Below, one piece after another: positions 24,760 to 37,700 of a DNA stretch of 64,000 nucleotides; within the stretch, counting starts at the first letter, position 1; each line of letters begins with the position of its first letter. The translations under genes were made by a program, and so were the position numbers. Under the pieces are notes generated by a model, which worked only from the letters and a program-made list of their open reading frames with translations, did not search any database and was not told the origin of the DNA. The DNA is from Kudoa neothunni (lineage: Eukaryota > Cnidaria), in assembly GCA_964304625.1 (NCBI GenBank), contig OZ199839.1, positions 3,844,001-3,908,000 on the forward strand, given 5' to 3'.

Positions 24760-25560
24760 CTAGTGTCCACAGTAATATAACGATTGGCAATAGTTCTCGG
24801 GGTCCAATCCAATAAGATCATGTATTGTCTTGATATTTTTGATCAAAAAGCCACATAAGTTCATTACATAAATGCACTAAAGTTGTCTTACAATATTAAT
24901 ATAAATACATCTTTACAGCATTTCTCTCAACTTGTTCAGCTATGTTTCCGCATAGTGAACTCTCAAAGCTTTCATCAGTAAAAAGATCGAAAAGGCGTGA
25001 TTTTTCGCCGTAAATTGATTCAATTAAAGTCTAGTAATTGTTAATCGGAAATTTATTTATATGAAATACTTTACAAAGGCGACAATTTGGATCATGATCT
25101 ATGTGATGATCTAATTGAATAACACTGATTAAAAAATTACATAAAACCGGGGAAAATATTTACCTGGTCCTCCTAGATATATTTGGTGAGCTGTTCTCTT
25201 CAAATTAACGTTAAACGTAACAGAAAAAAAATTCAAAATAGGGCACTAGAAATGAATAAATTTCAGGATTTTTTGAAGGATGTTACCAAATGAGATAGCT
25301 CTCCGCATAATTTACTAGTTATATTGTGAAGGTCTTCTTTCATCATTTCTATAACTCCTCTTACGTAAACCTTCCTGTTGAAGTTATCATAATTCTATCG
25401 ACGGCGTATGTTAAACTTAAAAACTTGTGAAATATTCTTACATATGGATGAATAGCCTGAACGAGTGAGCTTGCACTATTTATTAATAAAGCTAAGTTCG
25501 AGTTTCAAAAGTCTATCATTTTAAAGGAGTACTGTGGCAGAAAATCAAAATAATCAGCAT
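24760..25560 (-). CDS. saposin-like secreted protein 2
   Basis: Exons join with GT-AG introns of about 41-53 bp and phases matching gene 1. The first exon and the start of the second give MLIILIFCHTLLINSASS, a convincing signal peptide, so the ATG at 25560 is well supported. Then come a helical segment (VIEMMKEDLHNITSKLC) with CPIL, and a saposin B-type domain: DPNCRLCK (C1xxC2), EKSRLFDLFTDESFESSLC (C3), RNACIYVMNLCGFLI (C4 plus an extra Cys), and YCQSLYYC (C5-x5-C6), ending GH and stop (24762-24760). Cysteine order and exon boundaries match gene 1, so the pair arose by tandem duplication. Likely secreted or lysosomal and lipid-interacting, by family. I have not run a profile search. Confidence 0.72.
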
Positions 25561-26154
25561 CGTTCTTATCCTTGTAATAGTTGGATTTACTATAAACTAT
25601 TGTTTTATGCAGTCTATACCTAAAATAACTATTATGTCTCAAAATAATTATCAACAATTTTTTGCCTACTGAATCATATCCAACGATACAATATGCAATG
25701 TAAAAAAAGAATATAAAATGTTTTCTAAGATAGTGTTTTTATATTGGGTTCTTAACAAATAATTCTTCATATAATATGTGAAAATATATTTAGAAAAAAT
25801 GCATTTGCGAATAAATGGTGACGAGTGAAATTATTTTTAACTTGTTTGATAATGTAAATATTTCTGACTGAATTAGAATATCTAATTATCTCAATTGTGT
25901 TATCTAAAAATGCCCAGTTGTATACAAAATAAATATTTTGAAATAAAGATGATAACCTTGACAAAGATATAGTCGGGATGAATATTAAAAAAAGGGAAAA
26001 TATTGACTCATTTCCATATTTGAAATTTTACAAAAGAGTTTTATCTTGATAGGCAAATCGTTTCACAATTTGATATTATGTTTGTTATTATTAATACCTA
26101 ATAAATAATGGCTCAAGTATTTTAACAAAAATCTTTTATATAGTAATTACTATT
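25561..26154. other. intergenic
   Basis: No supported gene. This stretch separates the start of saposin-like gene 2 from a decayed Tigger element; the left end of that element may lie here but I could not place it. Confidence 0.4.
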
Positions 26155-27646
26155 TTGCATACAATGGGTGAGGGGTATTTGGCACCTCTTTTGCCTGGGT
26201 TAGATATTAAATCACCTGCAACACTTCAGTTTTGTAAAACAGGGCTGAGAAAAAATGTAAAAAGTGACAGTCTATTAAGGAAAAACATGACATCATCAAG
26301 TTTTCTTAACAGCAACCACCTAGAAATGCCAAAAACCAACATTATGAGGCATTTTAAAATTGCTTCAATATCAACGCTAAATGGAATTTTAGCAAAAAAT
26401 CACAAATTATCAATATTTATGGTAGTGGCCCATTTAAAAAACAGAAGAACTCTTAAAACGGGAAATAATGTTAAAATCGACAATTGTGGATACGAATGGA
26501 TCACTTGGATGAGACAAAATAAATTGGAGCTTCTATCGCAAGCGATTATCGACCATCGTAATGAAATCGGCGAGGAATTCTGTAAAGATTCGAAAAATGT
26601 CAGTTACAGATGGTTTCGCGGCTTTAAAGATAAATTTAATCTTAGAAAATTTAAGTTTCATGAAAATGCTAGCATCGTGAATGATGGTGTTGTGTCTGGT
26701 TGGAAAACTCAATTAGAATCTATAATGAAGAATTAAGAAAAAAATCAAATCTTTATCTTGGATGAAACTGCCTTATTCTACCAACAACATCCAAGTAATA
26801 ACTTTAAATTTGTTGGTGCTGTATATTGTTACCATTTAACTTAAACTAAGTTAATCAATATTGAGATGTGTGTTTATCATTTATTACTAAACAATTTTAA
26901 TGTTAATATTTCAATTTTTAAAGTTTAATTGAGTGATAAGTCAGTTTATTATGATTTCTCGAAGAAATGAGATTTTGTAGATTCTGTTTAGGACGAAGTT
27001 ATATTTTGTCTAACGAGTCAAATCCCAAATGTACCAAACGGTCAAAAACCGAATAACACTATTACTTGGGGATTCCTTAACTGGGGAAAAGCTTGAGCCA
27101 ATAATCGTGGGTCATCATCGTCACCCAAAATGTTTTAAAAATTTAAAACAAAAACCGGCTCCTTATTATTCAAATAAAAATGTTTGAATGACCGCTGAAA
27201 TCTTTACCCAATATTTAATCAAACACAATCAAAAGTTCAAAATCAAAAATATGAATGTTTTTTTTTGTGGATAATGCGAACTGTAACCCTCCATTAAGTC
27301 TTTCCAACATTACCATTGTACTCCAACCGATGGATCAGGGTGTGATCCATTCGTTCAAGCCAATTTATAAGAAAAATATATCTTTCACGTCAAAAATGAC
27401 ATAAATATAAAGCCGATTGATCTTTTGGATGCGTTGGTGTTGATAAAGAAATCTTGGGAAAATGTCAAGCCGCAGACAATGTCAAATTGTTTTAAAAAGG
27501 TTGGCTTTATTCTCGAAGATACTAATTATATCTCCGATGATCTATCCAAAAAATTAATCGATGTTGACCAGACTTGCGATGAGTTTATTTCAAAACAGTC
27601 GTTTGATGAAGACGTTGGCACTGATCAGTTAGAATCCATCGTGTAG
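26155..27646 (+). pseudogene. decayed Tigger/pogo transposase
   Basis: The first frame (26155-26736) shows a helix-turn-helix-like ISTLNGILAKN, then YEWITWMRQNKLELLSQA, FKDKFNLRKFKFHENAS and a W..QLE stretch of the CENP-B/Tigger type. Directly after its stop, ILDETALFYQQHPS carries the first catalytic Asp. Further pieces in order but in shifting frames are GDSLTG, GHHRHPKCFKN, NVFFFVDNANC (second Asp), LQPMDQG, and the final frame 27425-27646 with W.NV.PQTMSNCFKKVGF. Several stops and shifts break it. I could not identify terminal inverted repeats, so the element limits are unknown. Confidence 0.75.
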
Positions 27647-29830
27647 GAATTTTTGGTTAGAGTGTATCAATATGACACAAGAAAATTCGGTGATTCTTTC
27701 AGAGTAATCTTCTGAAAATGAAGAAAAGTTGAAAATATATTGTATAATTCAAAGAGGCATTAAAATGTTTTGAATACCTAAAAGATTTTATTTTAAACAA
27801 TATGGTTCTGAAGTTTGAGATTCCCTTCATCACCTTGAGTTAGAACTTTATAAAGCATCGAAAAAGGCACGATTCAAGCAAAAATATTCTATTATTTTAG
27901 TAGTTCTAAGTAGATTTTAAATTATTAATAGACACTTGTTTTTAAAACGAACATGTGCGCATCGCTATGTGCTAAATAGCCAACATTGCTGACTATTTGA
28001 CACTTTTTTCCCATTCCCCTGGCGATTACGTAATACTCGTCATCCATTGTAATATAAATCACTTTGGCTTAAAGCTCAGAACAGGTTGGTGAATTAGTTA
28101 TTGATCGTTGCGTTTATTTGTCGCATAATAAATGCGAGTAAAGTTGAAATTTATCGTAGGTGTGTAGCGGCAAAAAACATGTATCAACTCAACCTAATTT
28201 ACATTCTATTTTTAAAAGCCAAAATATAAACTCATAAGTTAATGCAAAATCCTTGGCTTTTCCCAACATCCAAGAATCCTTCGAGTGAATCCAACGAGTA
28301 TAATTAAAGACAAATAATATGCTTAAAATAGTGAATGTAGGTCAGGCAGTTCAATGAAAAATAATTGTACGTTTTCAAACTAAAACATTATTTGCATCCC
28401 AAATTTTTTATTACCTCTCGAAGTATATAAGATGGATATCCTGAAACATTAGTGTTAAATTCATAATTTGTTCAAATTAGAATGCCTACAAAATAGAGGA
28501 CTTTATAAGAGACATTCATTTTAAATAATCTGAAATAATTTTACTTATAGGAGTGAGAATAATTTTTGGTTACACCTAGATGAAAGTTTTACCTGTAATC
28601 AAATAAAAAACATTGGAAATTCACTCAGAACCCGTTGTAAATTGGTTTTTGATAAAAGATGAAGCAAAAATGTTCTAATATACAGAATAATATTCGTATT
28701 CGTGGTGTAAAATGTCATTTTTACCACAAATACCTCACAAAATATCAAGACCGTTAATATACTTTTGGGTAGAGCTATATTAATGTTTGTAAAACATTAA
28801 CGAGAATTAAAAATAAATGGTCGTCTCTCAGTTAGAATTTGTCAACAGATGTACCAACGACACATCAAAATTATGGACAATTGTTTCCAATTAATAGATT
28901 ATACCGGTGAGTTAATATAACAGTATTTACCCTCTTACATAGTTGACTTTACACTTTAAGACACAAATTACGACTGTAAGGATTAATAACATTGAAATAC
29001 ATTTCTGAGAATTATATTTTTAATTAATTAAACTTTGTAATATCACTCGCGGCACATATGGGATTAAAATGTGGATGTTCGTCTAATCCTATATAATATA
29101 CCGACCTGTTCTGCAGTTTAACCTCACGTTGTTTACGATGACACTATTTCAAATTTGTTAATGTTGTTCCAACATTAAAATCCACTAAAATTATTTTTGA
29201 TGAGTTTAAAATAGATAAAAATCATTATAATATTGTTAAGTATTTTGAAAAAAAAATATTTAAACTATAACGCCATGAATATGGAGATGCAATTTTTTCA
29301 TTCAAAATTTTAACGCACACTTGGTACGAAGAGGTTAAGTATTCGGAGCATGTGCATTAGGGGCAACTCTAACAATTCAATCATTATTTATATGCTGTTA
29401 TTTTCAAATAATATGCCTCACAGTATAAATATAAGAATGTATATACGTGAAAGAAATTTAAATGAATTAAAAAGCTGTACTATTGAAAAATTTTTAGATG
29501 AATATTTCGGAGTGCAGGTAAAATTCAGAACGATAAATATGGTTCAAACAAATTAATTTTATGGTGGATTTTTAAACTAAATCTTTCCAAGGGGGTATTT
29601 GAAGTCTACTACATTCACGCAGGCGTCATATACAGGAATAGCCATAAGTTAGTACCCGCTGACCCCTAGGAATTGAAAGAATTTAATTATTACAACTTGC
29701 GAAATTTTTAAATTAATCTTGAATTTATTATTATATTATCTACTATCCTAATATATATAAATCTGATTTGTCCATGTTGAGTCAGCATGTACTCGTATGC
29801 GACAAAATTTTCTCCTTATGAAGATATATT
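27647..29830. other. intergenic, no supported gene
   Basis: About 2.2 kb. A plus-strand frame at 29350-29556 has no recognisable content. Nothing else supports a gene or element. Confidence 0.4.
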
Positions 29831-30157
29831 ATGGAATTTTTTAACCTCTCAATGTTTCAAAAATATTTAAATTGTTTTAACATTTCCAAATGTTTCCAGA
29901 AGTGTTTAGAAAATAGTGATTTGTCGATTCAAAGTTTGTTTATCGGATTACTTGAGTTCAACAATAGGATTAACACCAGCTTGTGTTCTTCTGATGATCG
30001 GTTGAAGTTAACTTCCCCCTTATATGCTCCATTAAATGTTAACCAAATGACGTTATTTATCTGTATGTATAAGGCTGGCGTGTCTGTTTGTGTGTTTGAA
30101 CAAATACGCTCCTTATTTCAGGAGTTTAACGTATTTCATCTGATAAGCACACATTAA
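29831..30157 (+). CDS. hypothetical open frame, unrecognised
   Basis: A 108-codon frame from ATG. The translation is Phe/Leu/Asn/Cys-rich (for example FQKYLNCFNISKCFQKCL and VFEQIRSLFQEFN) and looks more like a protein than the usual AT-rich chance frame, but matches no family I know. A GTATTT at about 30132 after EFN is in phase 0 with the acceptor before the possible exon at 30532, so the two could belong to one gene. No signal peptide or membrane segment is obvious. Confidence 0.25.
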   Translation: MEFFNLSMFQKYLNCFNISKCFQKCLENSDLSIQSLFIGLLEFNNRINTSLCSSDDRLKLTSPLYAPLNVNQMTLFICMYKAGVSVCVFEQIRSLFQEFNVFHLISTH

Positions 30158-30430
30158 AAGATCTATTATCGGTTTTACATATCATAAAGTCTATATTTTT
30201 TTCACGAATAACGAATGAATAATGCATACTATAATCAAATATATTGAAGAATTATAACACAAGCATTGTGACCGCAAATTTCAATGAAGTCTCCTGCTTA
30301 GTTTAACTTTCAGCGATTAAACTCCATGCAGGCGATTATACTTTTACTTCTTCCAATTAATCAAATTATTTATGTTGAAGTTGGCGCAAATTGTAGCTGT
30401 TTATGAGGAAAAGTGCATTAAAGTTCCTAT

Positions 30431-30442
30431 GGGGGGGGGGGG
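30431..30442. repeat. poly-G run of 12
   Basis: Twelve consecutive G in an AT-rich setting, a small version of the run at 41811. Confidence 0.9.
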
Positions 30443-30531
30443 CAAAGGGATATTAGTTTGAGCGATAAAAATTAATTTTCGTATGTTTTTTATCTATGTA
30501 TCTTTTTCTATTTTTTGTCTTTTTTAAACAG

Positions 30532-30634
30532 TGGGGTGCAGACTTTCTGAGCGGACCAGAATTCGGAGCCGAGCATTCCTCCCGACCAAAAAATAACTCT
30601 TTGGATAACATTTTAACGGAATTCAAACAACTCG
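30532..30634 (+). CDS. possible orphan exon
   Basis: Follows a pyrimidine-rich acceptor ending AAACAG and ends at GTAATG. The open frame reads WGADFLSGPEFGAEHSS then NNSLDNILTEFKQL. Its GC content and residue make-up are unlike the flanking DNA, which supports coding. The WxxxF/L spacing recalls peroxin-type motifs, but that is too short to mean much. Its partners could be the frame at 29831 upstream or the short exons at 31185-31534 downstream. Confidence 0.3.
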
Positions 30635-31184
30635 GTAATGTACAAAATATAACATTGACATGAAATCATTTGGTTTCGTTCCTAGGTCACATAATTGTTA
30701 ATATATGGTGGGGATTGGAACACCCCCATATAGAAAATGATCATGATTTTAATTTCGCTGATTACAATCGTTAAAGTATAATGCTTCGAAAGGTTTTTAA
30801 TTTGACTGTTTCTATTAATCAGTTTCAAACATTAATATATTTTGAGTGTTTTAAGAAAAATAGTCCAAAGTATTCCCAAACAAAACAGGGCAGTTCTCCT
30901 AGTCATGAACAAACATTAAAAATATGAAAACAACAAATTTTAGTTGCTTCTATTTTTTACGCGTTGCCAAAAATTAAACCTAGCTACGCCACAGCAGTTA
31001 ATTAGTTAGAAATATACGCAATTCTCAGAAAAAAGTCAGATACAATTTTTAAATTAAATTTTAAGCATATTTAAAAAAAATCTCCGATAACAGCATTGTT
31101 AACATCGCAGGACAACTTAAAAAGGTCAGATTTAAAACACGCGCGCACGCACAAATCCACCTTTTTTGTATTGATTCTGTTGGG

Positions 31185-31534
31185 ATGACAGGCGACTCCA
31201 AAAAAGGCTGTATATTCTATTTGAATATGGACGAAAGTGACGAAGATTCAGGTATCAATTAAGATAAACTTTCGGTTTCTTAGTTACACGATCTTATGCT
31301 CTGCTTAATTGTCCTAATTAAATTTCGGAAATAATTGATACATAATTAATACCCGATTTCGTTTAGATTTCGAATTCATCCCTACAATTCCCCATTTACC
31401 AAAAGAACAAATTACTACACCACATATCGATTGGGATATGGTTAGAGAAGGTCAACAGGAGAAAAATGGTATTTACATTGTAGATTGATATGGGTGGGAA
31501 TGCAGGTGTGAAAAAAGGGATGCATACTCTATAG
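31185..31534 (+). CDS. short unrecognised spliced gene
   Basis: Possible exons 31185-31251, 31367-31468 and 31506-31534, with introns of 115 and 37 bp, all GT-AG and frame-compatible. The product would be about 65 residues: MTGDSKKG at the start, an acidic MDESDEDSGDFEF, then IPTIPHLPKEQITTPH and IDWDMVREGQQEKN. I do not recognise it. It could equally be the tail of a gene beginning further upstream (see 30532-30634). It ends about 170 bases before the start of the Mut-7-like gene on the same strand, so the two might be mistaken for one, but the frames do not connect. Confidence 0.35.
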
Positions 31535-31706
31535 TTTCAATATTTCAAGACACGCGAATTTTTTTAAGTGTATTTCTTAACAAATTTATTATAAATCATT
31601 TTTCAGACTTTAAGCTGTAAGAAAGATTGAGCGAAATTAATTTTGAGATTTCATTATTGTATTTTCCGGTACCTGTAAAATCATCACATGTGACATTTTA
31701 TAAAAT

Positions 31707-34700
31707 ATGAATCATAATGTAGAAACTGGAAAGGGGGTTGAAGAGGATTTCAAAAAAATAAAAAAGTGTGTTATATTTATTGTATTTTGTATGTTTATCG
31801 AGTGGATGCAGATTTGAATTTTTAAAAGCCAAAAAACTTAACCCTTCGCACACATCCGAATATGAAAAAACCTTGTCCAAACTAATGGCGGTTAGTGATT
31901 CCCTTCTCCCTTTCGAAAATATGAAAATTTTTTTCCCCAAAATGAAGTTCGCTGAAGGAGGAAGTTGTTATGAATTTCTTTTGTTTTTCCTTCTTTCCAG
32001 CTATGAAGAAAATTCATCACAAACTGCAGACCCTAATATATCCTCCCCAAAAGGCTCGAAAATCCTGTTACCTATGACTCCTTATTTGGAACGAACAGTA
32101 GATTTGTTCATACAGTATTGCCCAAATTCAGTTCCACCCAACTCTACGACATGCTCTAATGCCATCAAATGGCTTATCCAGATGAATATAACTATGCTGG
32201 AGCGTTTTGATGCTATCTTCCATTTTAAAGATAATCTAACAGATCATCACGCATGTTCACTCTTTAAGGCAGTTATTCTATATGGGAGACTGCATGAAGT
32301 GGTTAACGCAGTGCGAGTTATTGAGTACTTCAGGGAAAAACAATCTCCCGAGGGTTCTCTTATAGATAACGCAACCATAGTAATGAAGTTGATGTTGAGT
32401 GAACGTTGGTCCATTTTGGATCATTTGGTAGGCATCAAAGGTGTTGATTTTGTGAATGTTTGTCTGTTACAAATGGCGAAATTAATTTACATACATCGCG
32501 CAACACTTACAGAAGATATGATTGGGAAGAAGATGCGTCAACTTCGAATGTAACCATCCCTAGATTTATAATAATGTTGACTGCTTCGAATAAATTTTTT
32601 ACTCACTTTTTTGGAAATGTGTATAAAAAACCTTTTAGCAACCTAGGAATGGCGTCAAAAACTTCTAACTTTGTCAAATCGAGAAGGTTAGCAAAAATAG
32701 CACATTCTTACATGTCCAAGCATGATCTTCCCACTAGTAATTTATTTTTGTAGTCATTTAGGTCATGATCCATTGTAACTCATTAAATATTAAACTATTC
32801 ATTTAAATATGCTATTTTTACTTATAATTACATTAATTAAAATAAGAAAATAATGTCAAATTTTATTTTAAGACCTCTGATGTGTGTTATTTTCTATTTT
32901 CTCACTGTTGTATTTATAATGTAAAATACTGATATATTGCTAAAATATTAATGTAACATTGATTGTAAGTTCATATTTTGACATATTTAAATGTAATAAT
33001 TTAAAATTATATTGAATTTTGTGTGTATGCCTATAATTATTTTACCAAATTAAGCTTTCAGTATAATGTAATTTCCTTTGTAGGATTGGGTGGGAAATTG
33101 TGGTCAAAATAGAAGTCAAATACTCATATTGGGAATTTGTACTGATAAAAATATATATTTTATAATATTCTTTTGATTTAATATTACGTTTTTGTATCTA
33201 CTCTAAAAATAAATATTTCTATTTATTCAATTCATTAACGGTTAAATTTTTGTTAACTCTTTAAACCCCCAATTTAATTCAGCGACCGACAATCTTTTTT
33301 TCTCTTTATGTTTTAATTTGCATACGTTTCAATAAAATATCCAAAAATTGGAGCATTCATTTCAAAAATTAAATATTTACACACATAGTGGCTTATAGCA
33401 ACATTGGGCGTCACTGATATCATCGTACATGCTCATGCCTTTTTCTCCCTTTAAGCCTAACAAACCACTCATCAATAATTAGAAATAAAGTTATAAACTA
33501 TTTATTACAATTTTGATAGTTCAAAAAACAGTTTTTATTTTTATTGAGACAAAAATAGATATTACACTCAATGCATATGGATATGCATATATGTTCAAAT
33601 ATACTTTCTTTGAAAAATTTATTGAATTAAGTAAAAGGTTCAAATATAATGTCTTAAACTTGTTAAAAAATGCCAGTTTCTTGAATACTATTGTTCACTC
33701 CAGTTTTTGTTTTCAATGCCCAATTTAAACGGTAGTCACCTTCCTCATCATCACTAGGAAAGCGTTTGGATATAAGTTCGTTACATTGGCGATACGAAAT
33801 GGAACCCGATTTATTTGTAACGTCTGATTTTCTCACATCTGTAAATTTTACTAGTTGTTTTTAGGTCTACCTTGTTTATCCTTTATTCGAATCCATTCCA
33901 AGGAATGTAAACACTTTTTAATCGAGAGCCCAAAGTTGTCAGTTGGCAACATCTATTACTTTAACCAGTAAAATTTGATATATTTTATTTATTGAATAAA
34001 ATATCACTATCTGAGTGTAAAACAGGGGTCGGAACCTTTTTTGGCCAGAGAACCACAGAAGCCATACATTTTTTAAAAACTAATTCCATGAGAGCCATAC
34101 AACATGTTTTAGAACCAACAATAAAAGTACATGTGTATGTTTTATATAATTCCAACACTTTAAAGTAAAACAAGTGATTAAATTCTTTTTAATAGTATTG
34201 TTACGCCATTTCTAATCAATGATGAAAATTTCGCATCATCAGTGGGACTTATGCTTTTGCATATGACGTTGTAGTGTGGTTGATTCGTGGTAAGATTAAG
34301 CTTCATGCAGGCGTTGAGACTTCACTCCGATAAACATGGCCGTAGTTTGGTCTTCATATCTTTTAGACTTAGAAAGACGGCTCACATGTATACGTAGAGC
34401 AAAACATTGTCCATTATAGTAACACCCGCAAGCTGCAATGTGTGATACAGCAAATAGCCGATTTTCCGTGGTGACCGTTTCGCATATTAGCAAAGAAGTT
34501 TAAGGAAGTATCTTTTTAAATTGAAAATTTGCCTGCAAGCCGAAAGAAGCTATCCAAAGAGCCACATCTGACTCGCTATTCATAGGTTCCCGACCTCTGG
34601 CGTAAAACTATATCCAAGAAAAATTTACCTCATTCAAGCATTAGGTGATAAATTAAAACTCTCTTTTCCTTTTATTTAATTTAAGAAATAATTCAAATAA

Positions 34701-37700
34701 TCATTACAAAATTGTTATAAATCATATAAACGATATTTGATGGACTTATGGCATAATTAAACGCGCATACTGTGCATGTGCAAAACCTAGTACAGATATC
34801 GAAAACTACTGAAACTTTCAGTGCTCGTACTAATTTGGGAAGAAGTAGTATCGGGATAACATCAAATATTTTTATTTTGTTGATGTTGGCATAACACCGG
34901 ATATTTATACTAAATTTTTTATCCAAATTATAAATTTATGAATTTATTTTATTTACAAATTTTTTTCTTCAATACAGTATTTTCGGATCAATGTTGAATC
35001 AGCGCGTGCACAAGAATCGAATAGATGTTTTATTATCTTTTAGTAGCATTGTTGGATGCAAAAACGCGTCAAATTGACGCATTTTTTGTTAACGGATTAT
35101 TTTGGTTATTTGGCATCATTTAAATTTTAATTCATAAAAAAACAATTAAGTATAAATAAATTAATAAATTGATTAATTGAGGTTTATTCTCTGGGTAAGT
35201 GCAATCGAATAATTTATCGAAGGAATGAATTCAATTATTTTTGTAATTTTTACAACTTTTTAATGGGGTTTTATTATATTTTGTTACATTGACGACTTCG
35301 CACATAAAATGTAACATCTTAAAATTAAATAATGTAAACTTTAGAATTGAAAATCTATTTTCATATATTTGATAATCCATCACCAAAAAATGGAATATAA
35401 ACTTCAACATGATTAAGTGTTAGATATTTGTCTTTATTACGTTCGCTGGTTTTAGGTTGATCTTGAAATAACGTGTAAGACCATATTAAGTTCATTCCCC
35501 AACTTTTAGAATTACTTCATATAATGATTAAAAATAAATCTATAATAACTTGAATATTTTATGAATATCTGAGTCACCTTCAAATTAGATTTTTGCCTCT
35601 GAGTGAAGAAAATGAATAAATTATCGGTTCTCATAAAATTTTTACTTAAGAAATTATTTTGAGAATCATAAAAATGTCGGATCTACAATTAATGTAAAAA
35701 GAGTTTATCAATGGACTGATATAATAATGGCTAGATATATTTACGAAATTATATGCGTTGACATTAGATTCACTCCAAATTCTTGTTGACAACTTTTGTA
35801 AAGAAGACATAGACAATTATATTGAAAAAGAATTACGCAGAGTATATCATTTGAGTTAGCTATACGAAACGTTAGATTTGATGTGCTTTATATTGTAAAG
35901 ATAGAAAATCAACAGCCGGACAATTATGTTATTGATTATAATATCTATGTGATTTATTTTATTCCAAATTACTAACTATAACTCTGTTGATTCAGAACTG
36001 CATTCAGAATGATCATAAGTTGATCGAGTATCTTTTCCAGCGAATATATGCCAATAAACTTACGCATCTGGTTGGTCGTTGGACCCAACAGTATCAAGTT
36101 CAGTGTTATATCACTGTTAAAGATGGCGAGGAGTTGGTTCGTCTCAAGTACCCGCGCCAATTCGAATATACTATTTTGACATGTGATAGACGATTAAAAA
36201 TTACAGACGAAGCATCAGACGAAACATCTGACAATCCAATCAACTTGTTCCGACTACCTTTCGACGAAGATTCTGGAGATATTCATATGGTGAACAGTTG
36301 TGTTCACTTGGAGGATGTGTTGCCGAAAATTTTCAATGAAAAGTATGTCGGATTAGATATGGAATGGACGTCAGGCAAAAATGGTGTTGTTGATCGCCCT
36401 GCTATTATTCAGTTAGCCAATTCGAAAGGGGTGTATTTAATTGACATGATCGAGTTGGCCGATGATGACTATTATGAGAATAAACAATTGCAAGAATTTT
36501 TTCGCGGGTTTTTTATTAAAAAACAACCCACTGATAAACAACTAGACTATTCGATATTAGGTTAGTTTTCTGTGTTTGATACATAATTACTTATCCAATC
36601 AATAGGCTACGACATATCTAACGATCTTCTACTACTCAGAAATATCTTCCCTCTACTTTCTAAAATTAATGCCACCGAGGATGAAGTATTTTCCAGATCC
36701 TTGTTTCTGGACTTACAAAAACTCGCCAATTCTGTAACTTTTTTGTTGATAATAAATAAATTTTAATGTTCCAAACTAAACTATTCAATAATTTCTTGTT
36801 CTATTTTTAATCAAACAACCACTATGATAATACCGATAAATCAAAGGTTGATTTCAACTAAAAATCACTACTTTAAATAGGTTCTAGAACATCCCGAAGC
36901 ACATCGCTATTTTCATCAAGATTATACTCATTACATGAATACTCATCGAGGACTTTCTTTGCTTGTGAACAGACTTTTTGGAAAATGCTTAGACAAACAG
37001 CTACAATGTAGTAATTGGGGTTCCAGACCGTTATCCAATGATCAAATACTTTATTCTGGTATGAATTTGTTGCTTTTCATGTTTTTGATGAATACTGTAT
37101 AGCATCGGATGCATACGTTTTACTTCCTGTAAATGAGAGACTAATGGAAATCGCTACCAACCTTAATATTGATTTAAAAGGAATAAATGTATCTGTCAAA
37201 ATACCGAAGAAAAATAAAATCATGTATTTCACTAAAAATTCTGTGCCGTATTCTGTACTGTTAAGGTGAAACGTAAAATAATGACACTCTTTAGACCCAA
37301 GATCTCGCCCAATTCTCAACCAATAGTTCATTACACTGTCAACCATAAATTTATATCAGACATTAAATTTATTTGTCTAAACAATCTCGAAGGACTTAGT
37401 ACAAAACTTCGCATTCTTGGATGCGATTGTGAAATTTCCCTGTCCAAGGAGCCTGCATTTAAATGTCTTATCGATGACACTTCATTAATATTTCTATCTT
37501 CTGGAAAAATCCATGATTGGATGAGGTGATTCTTGCCCAGCCTTATGTTTTTTCATATTCAATGTTATAGAATCCGAATTGGAGAATCTAGATGTATCTT
37601 TATCGATGGCAGCAAATCAGTTGACCTACAAATAGAACAGCTCATCGGGAAATTCAAACTTAGAATCAAAATGGATGACATTTATACGCGTTGTGTGGTA

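Larger units (their letters stand above)
32737..35734 (+). other. large intron of the Mut-7-like gene
   Basis: Donor A|GTAATT after the DLPTS codons and acceptor GGCTAG before ATATTTACG agree in phase 1. The order of protein segments on both sides matches EXD3, which is why I join them. At 2998 bp it is some 60 times longer than the usual intron here. It contains a small minus-strand gene (33663-33952), a hAT-type MITE (34023-34599) and a palindrome next to TTAA (35066-35092). If the join is wrong, the upstream part would be a separate gene ending at 32752. Confidence 0.6.

Noticed and set aside
31707-32752. Treating the N-terminal Mut-7 part as a separate gene
   Set aside because: The protein order across the large intron matches EXD3 and the splice phases agree, so I prefer one gene.
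37260-37300. A 29-bp intron in the Mut-7-like gene
   Set aside because: A 47-bp alternative (GTACTG to CCCAAG) also keeps the frame and fits the usual size; undecided without transcripts, but the very short form is less likely.
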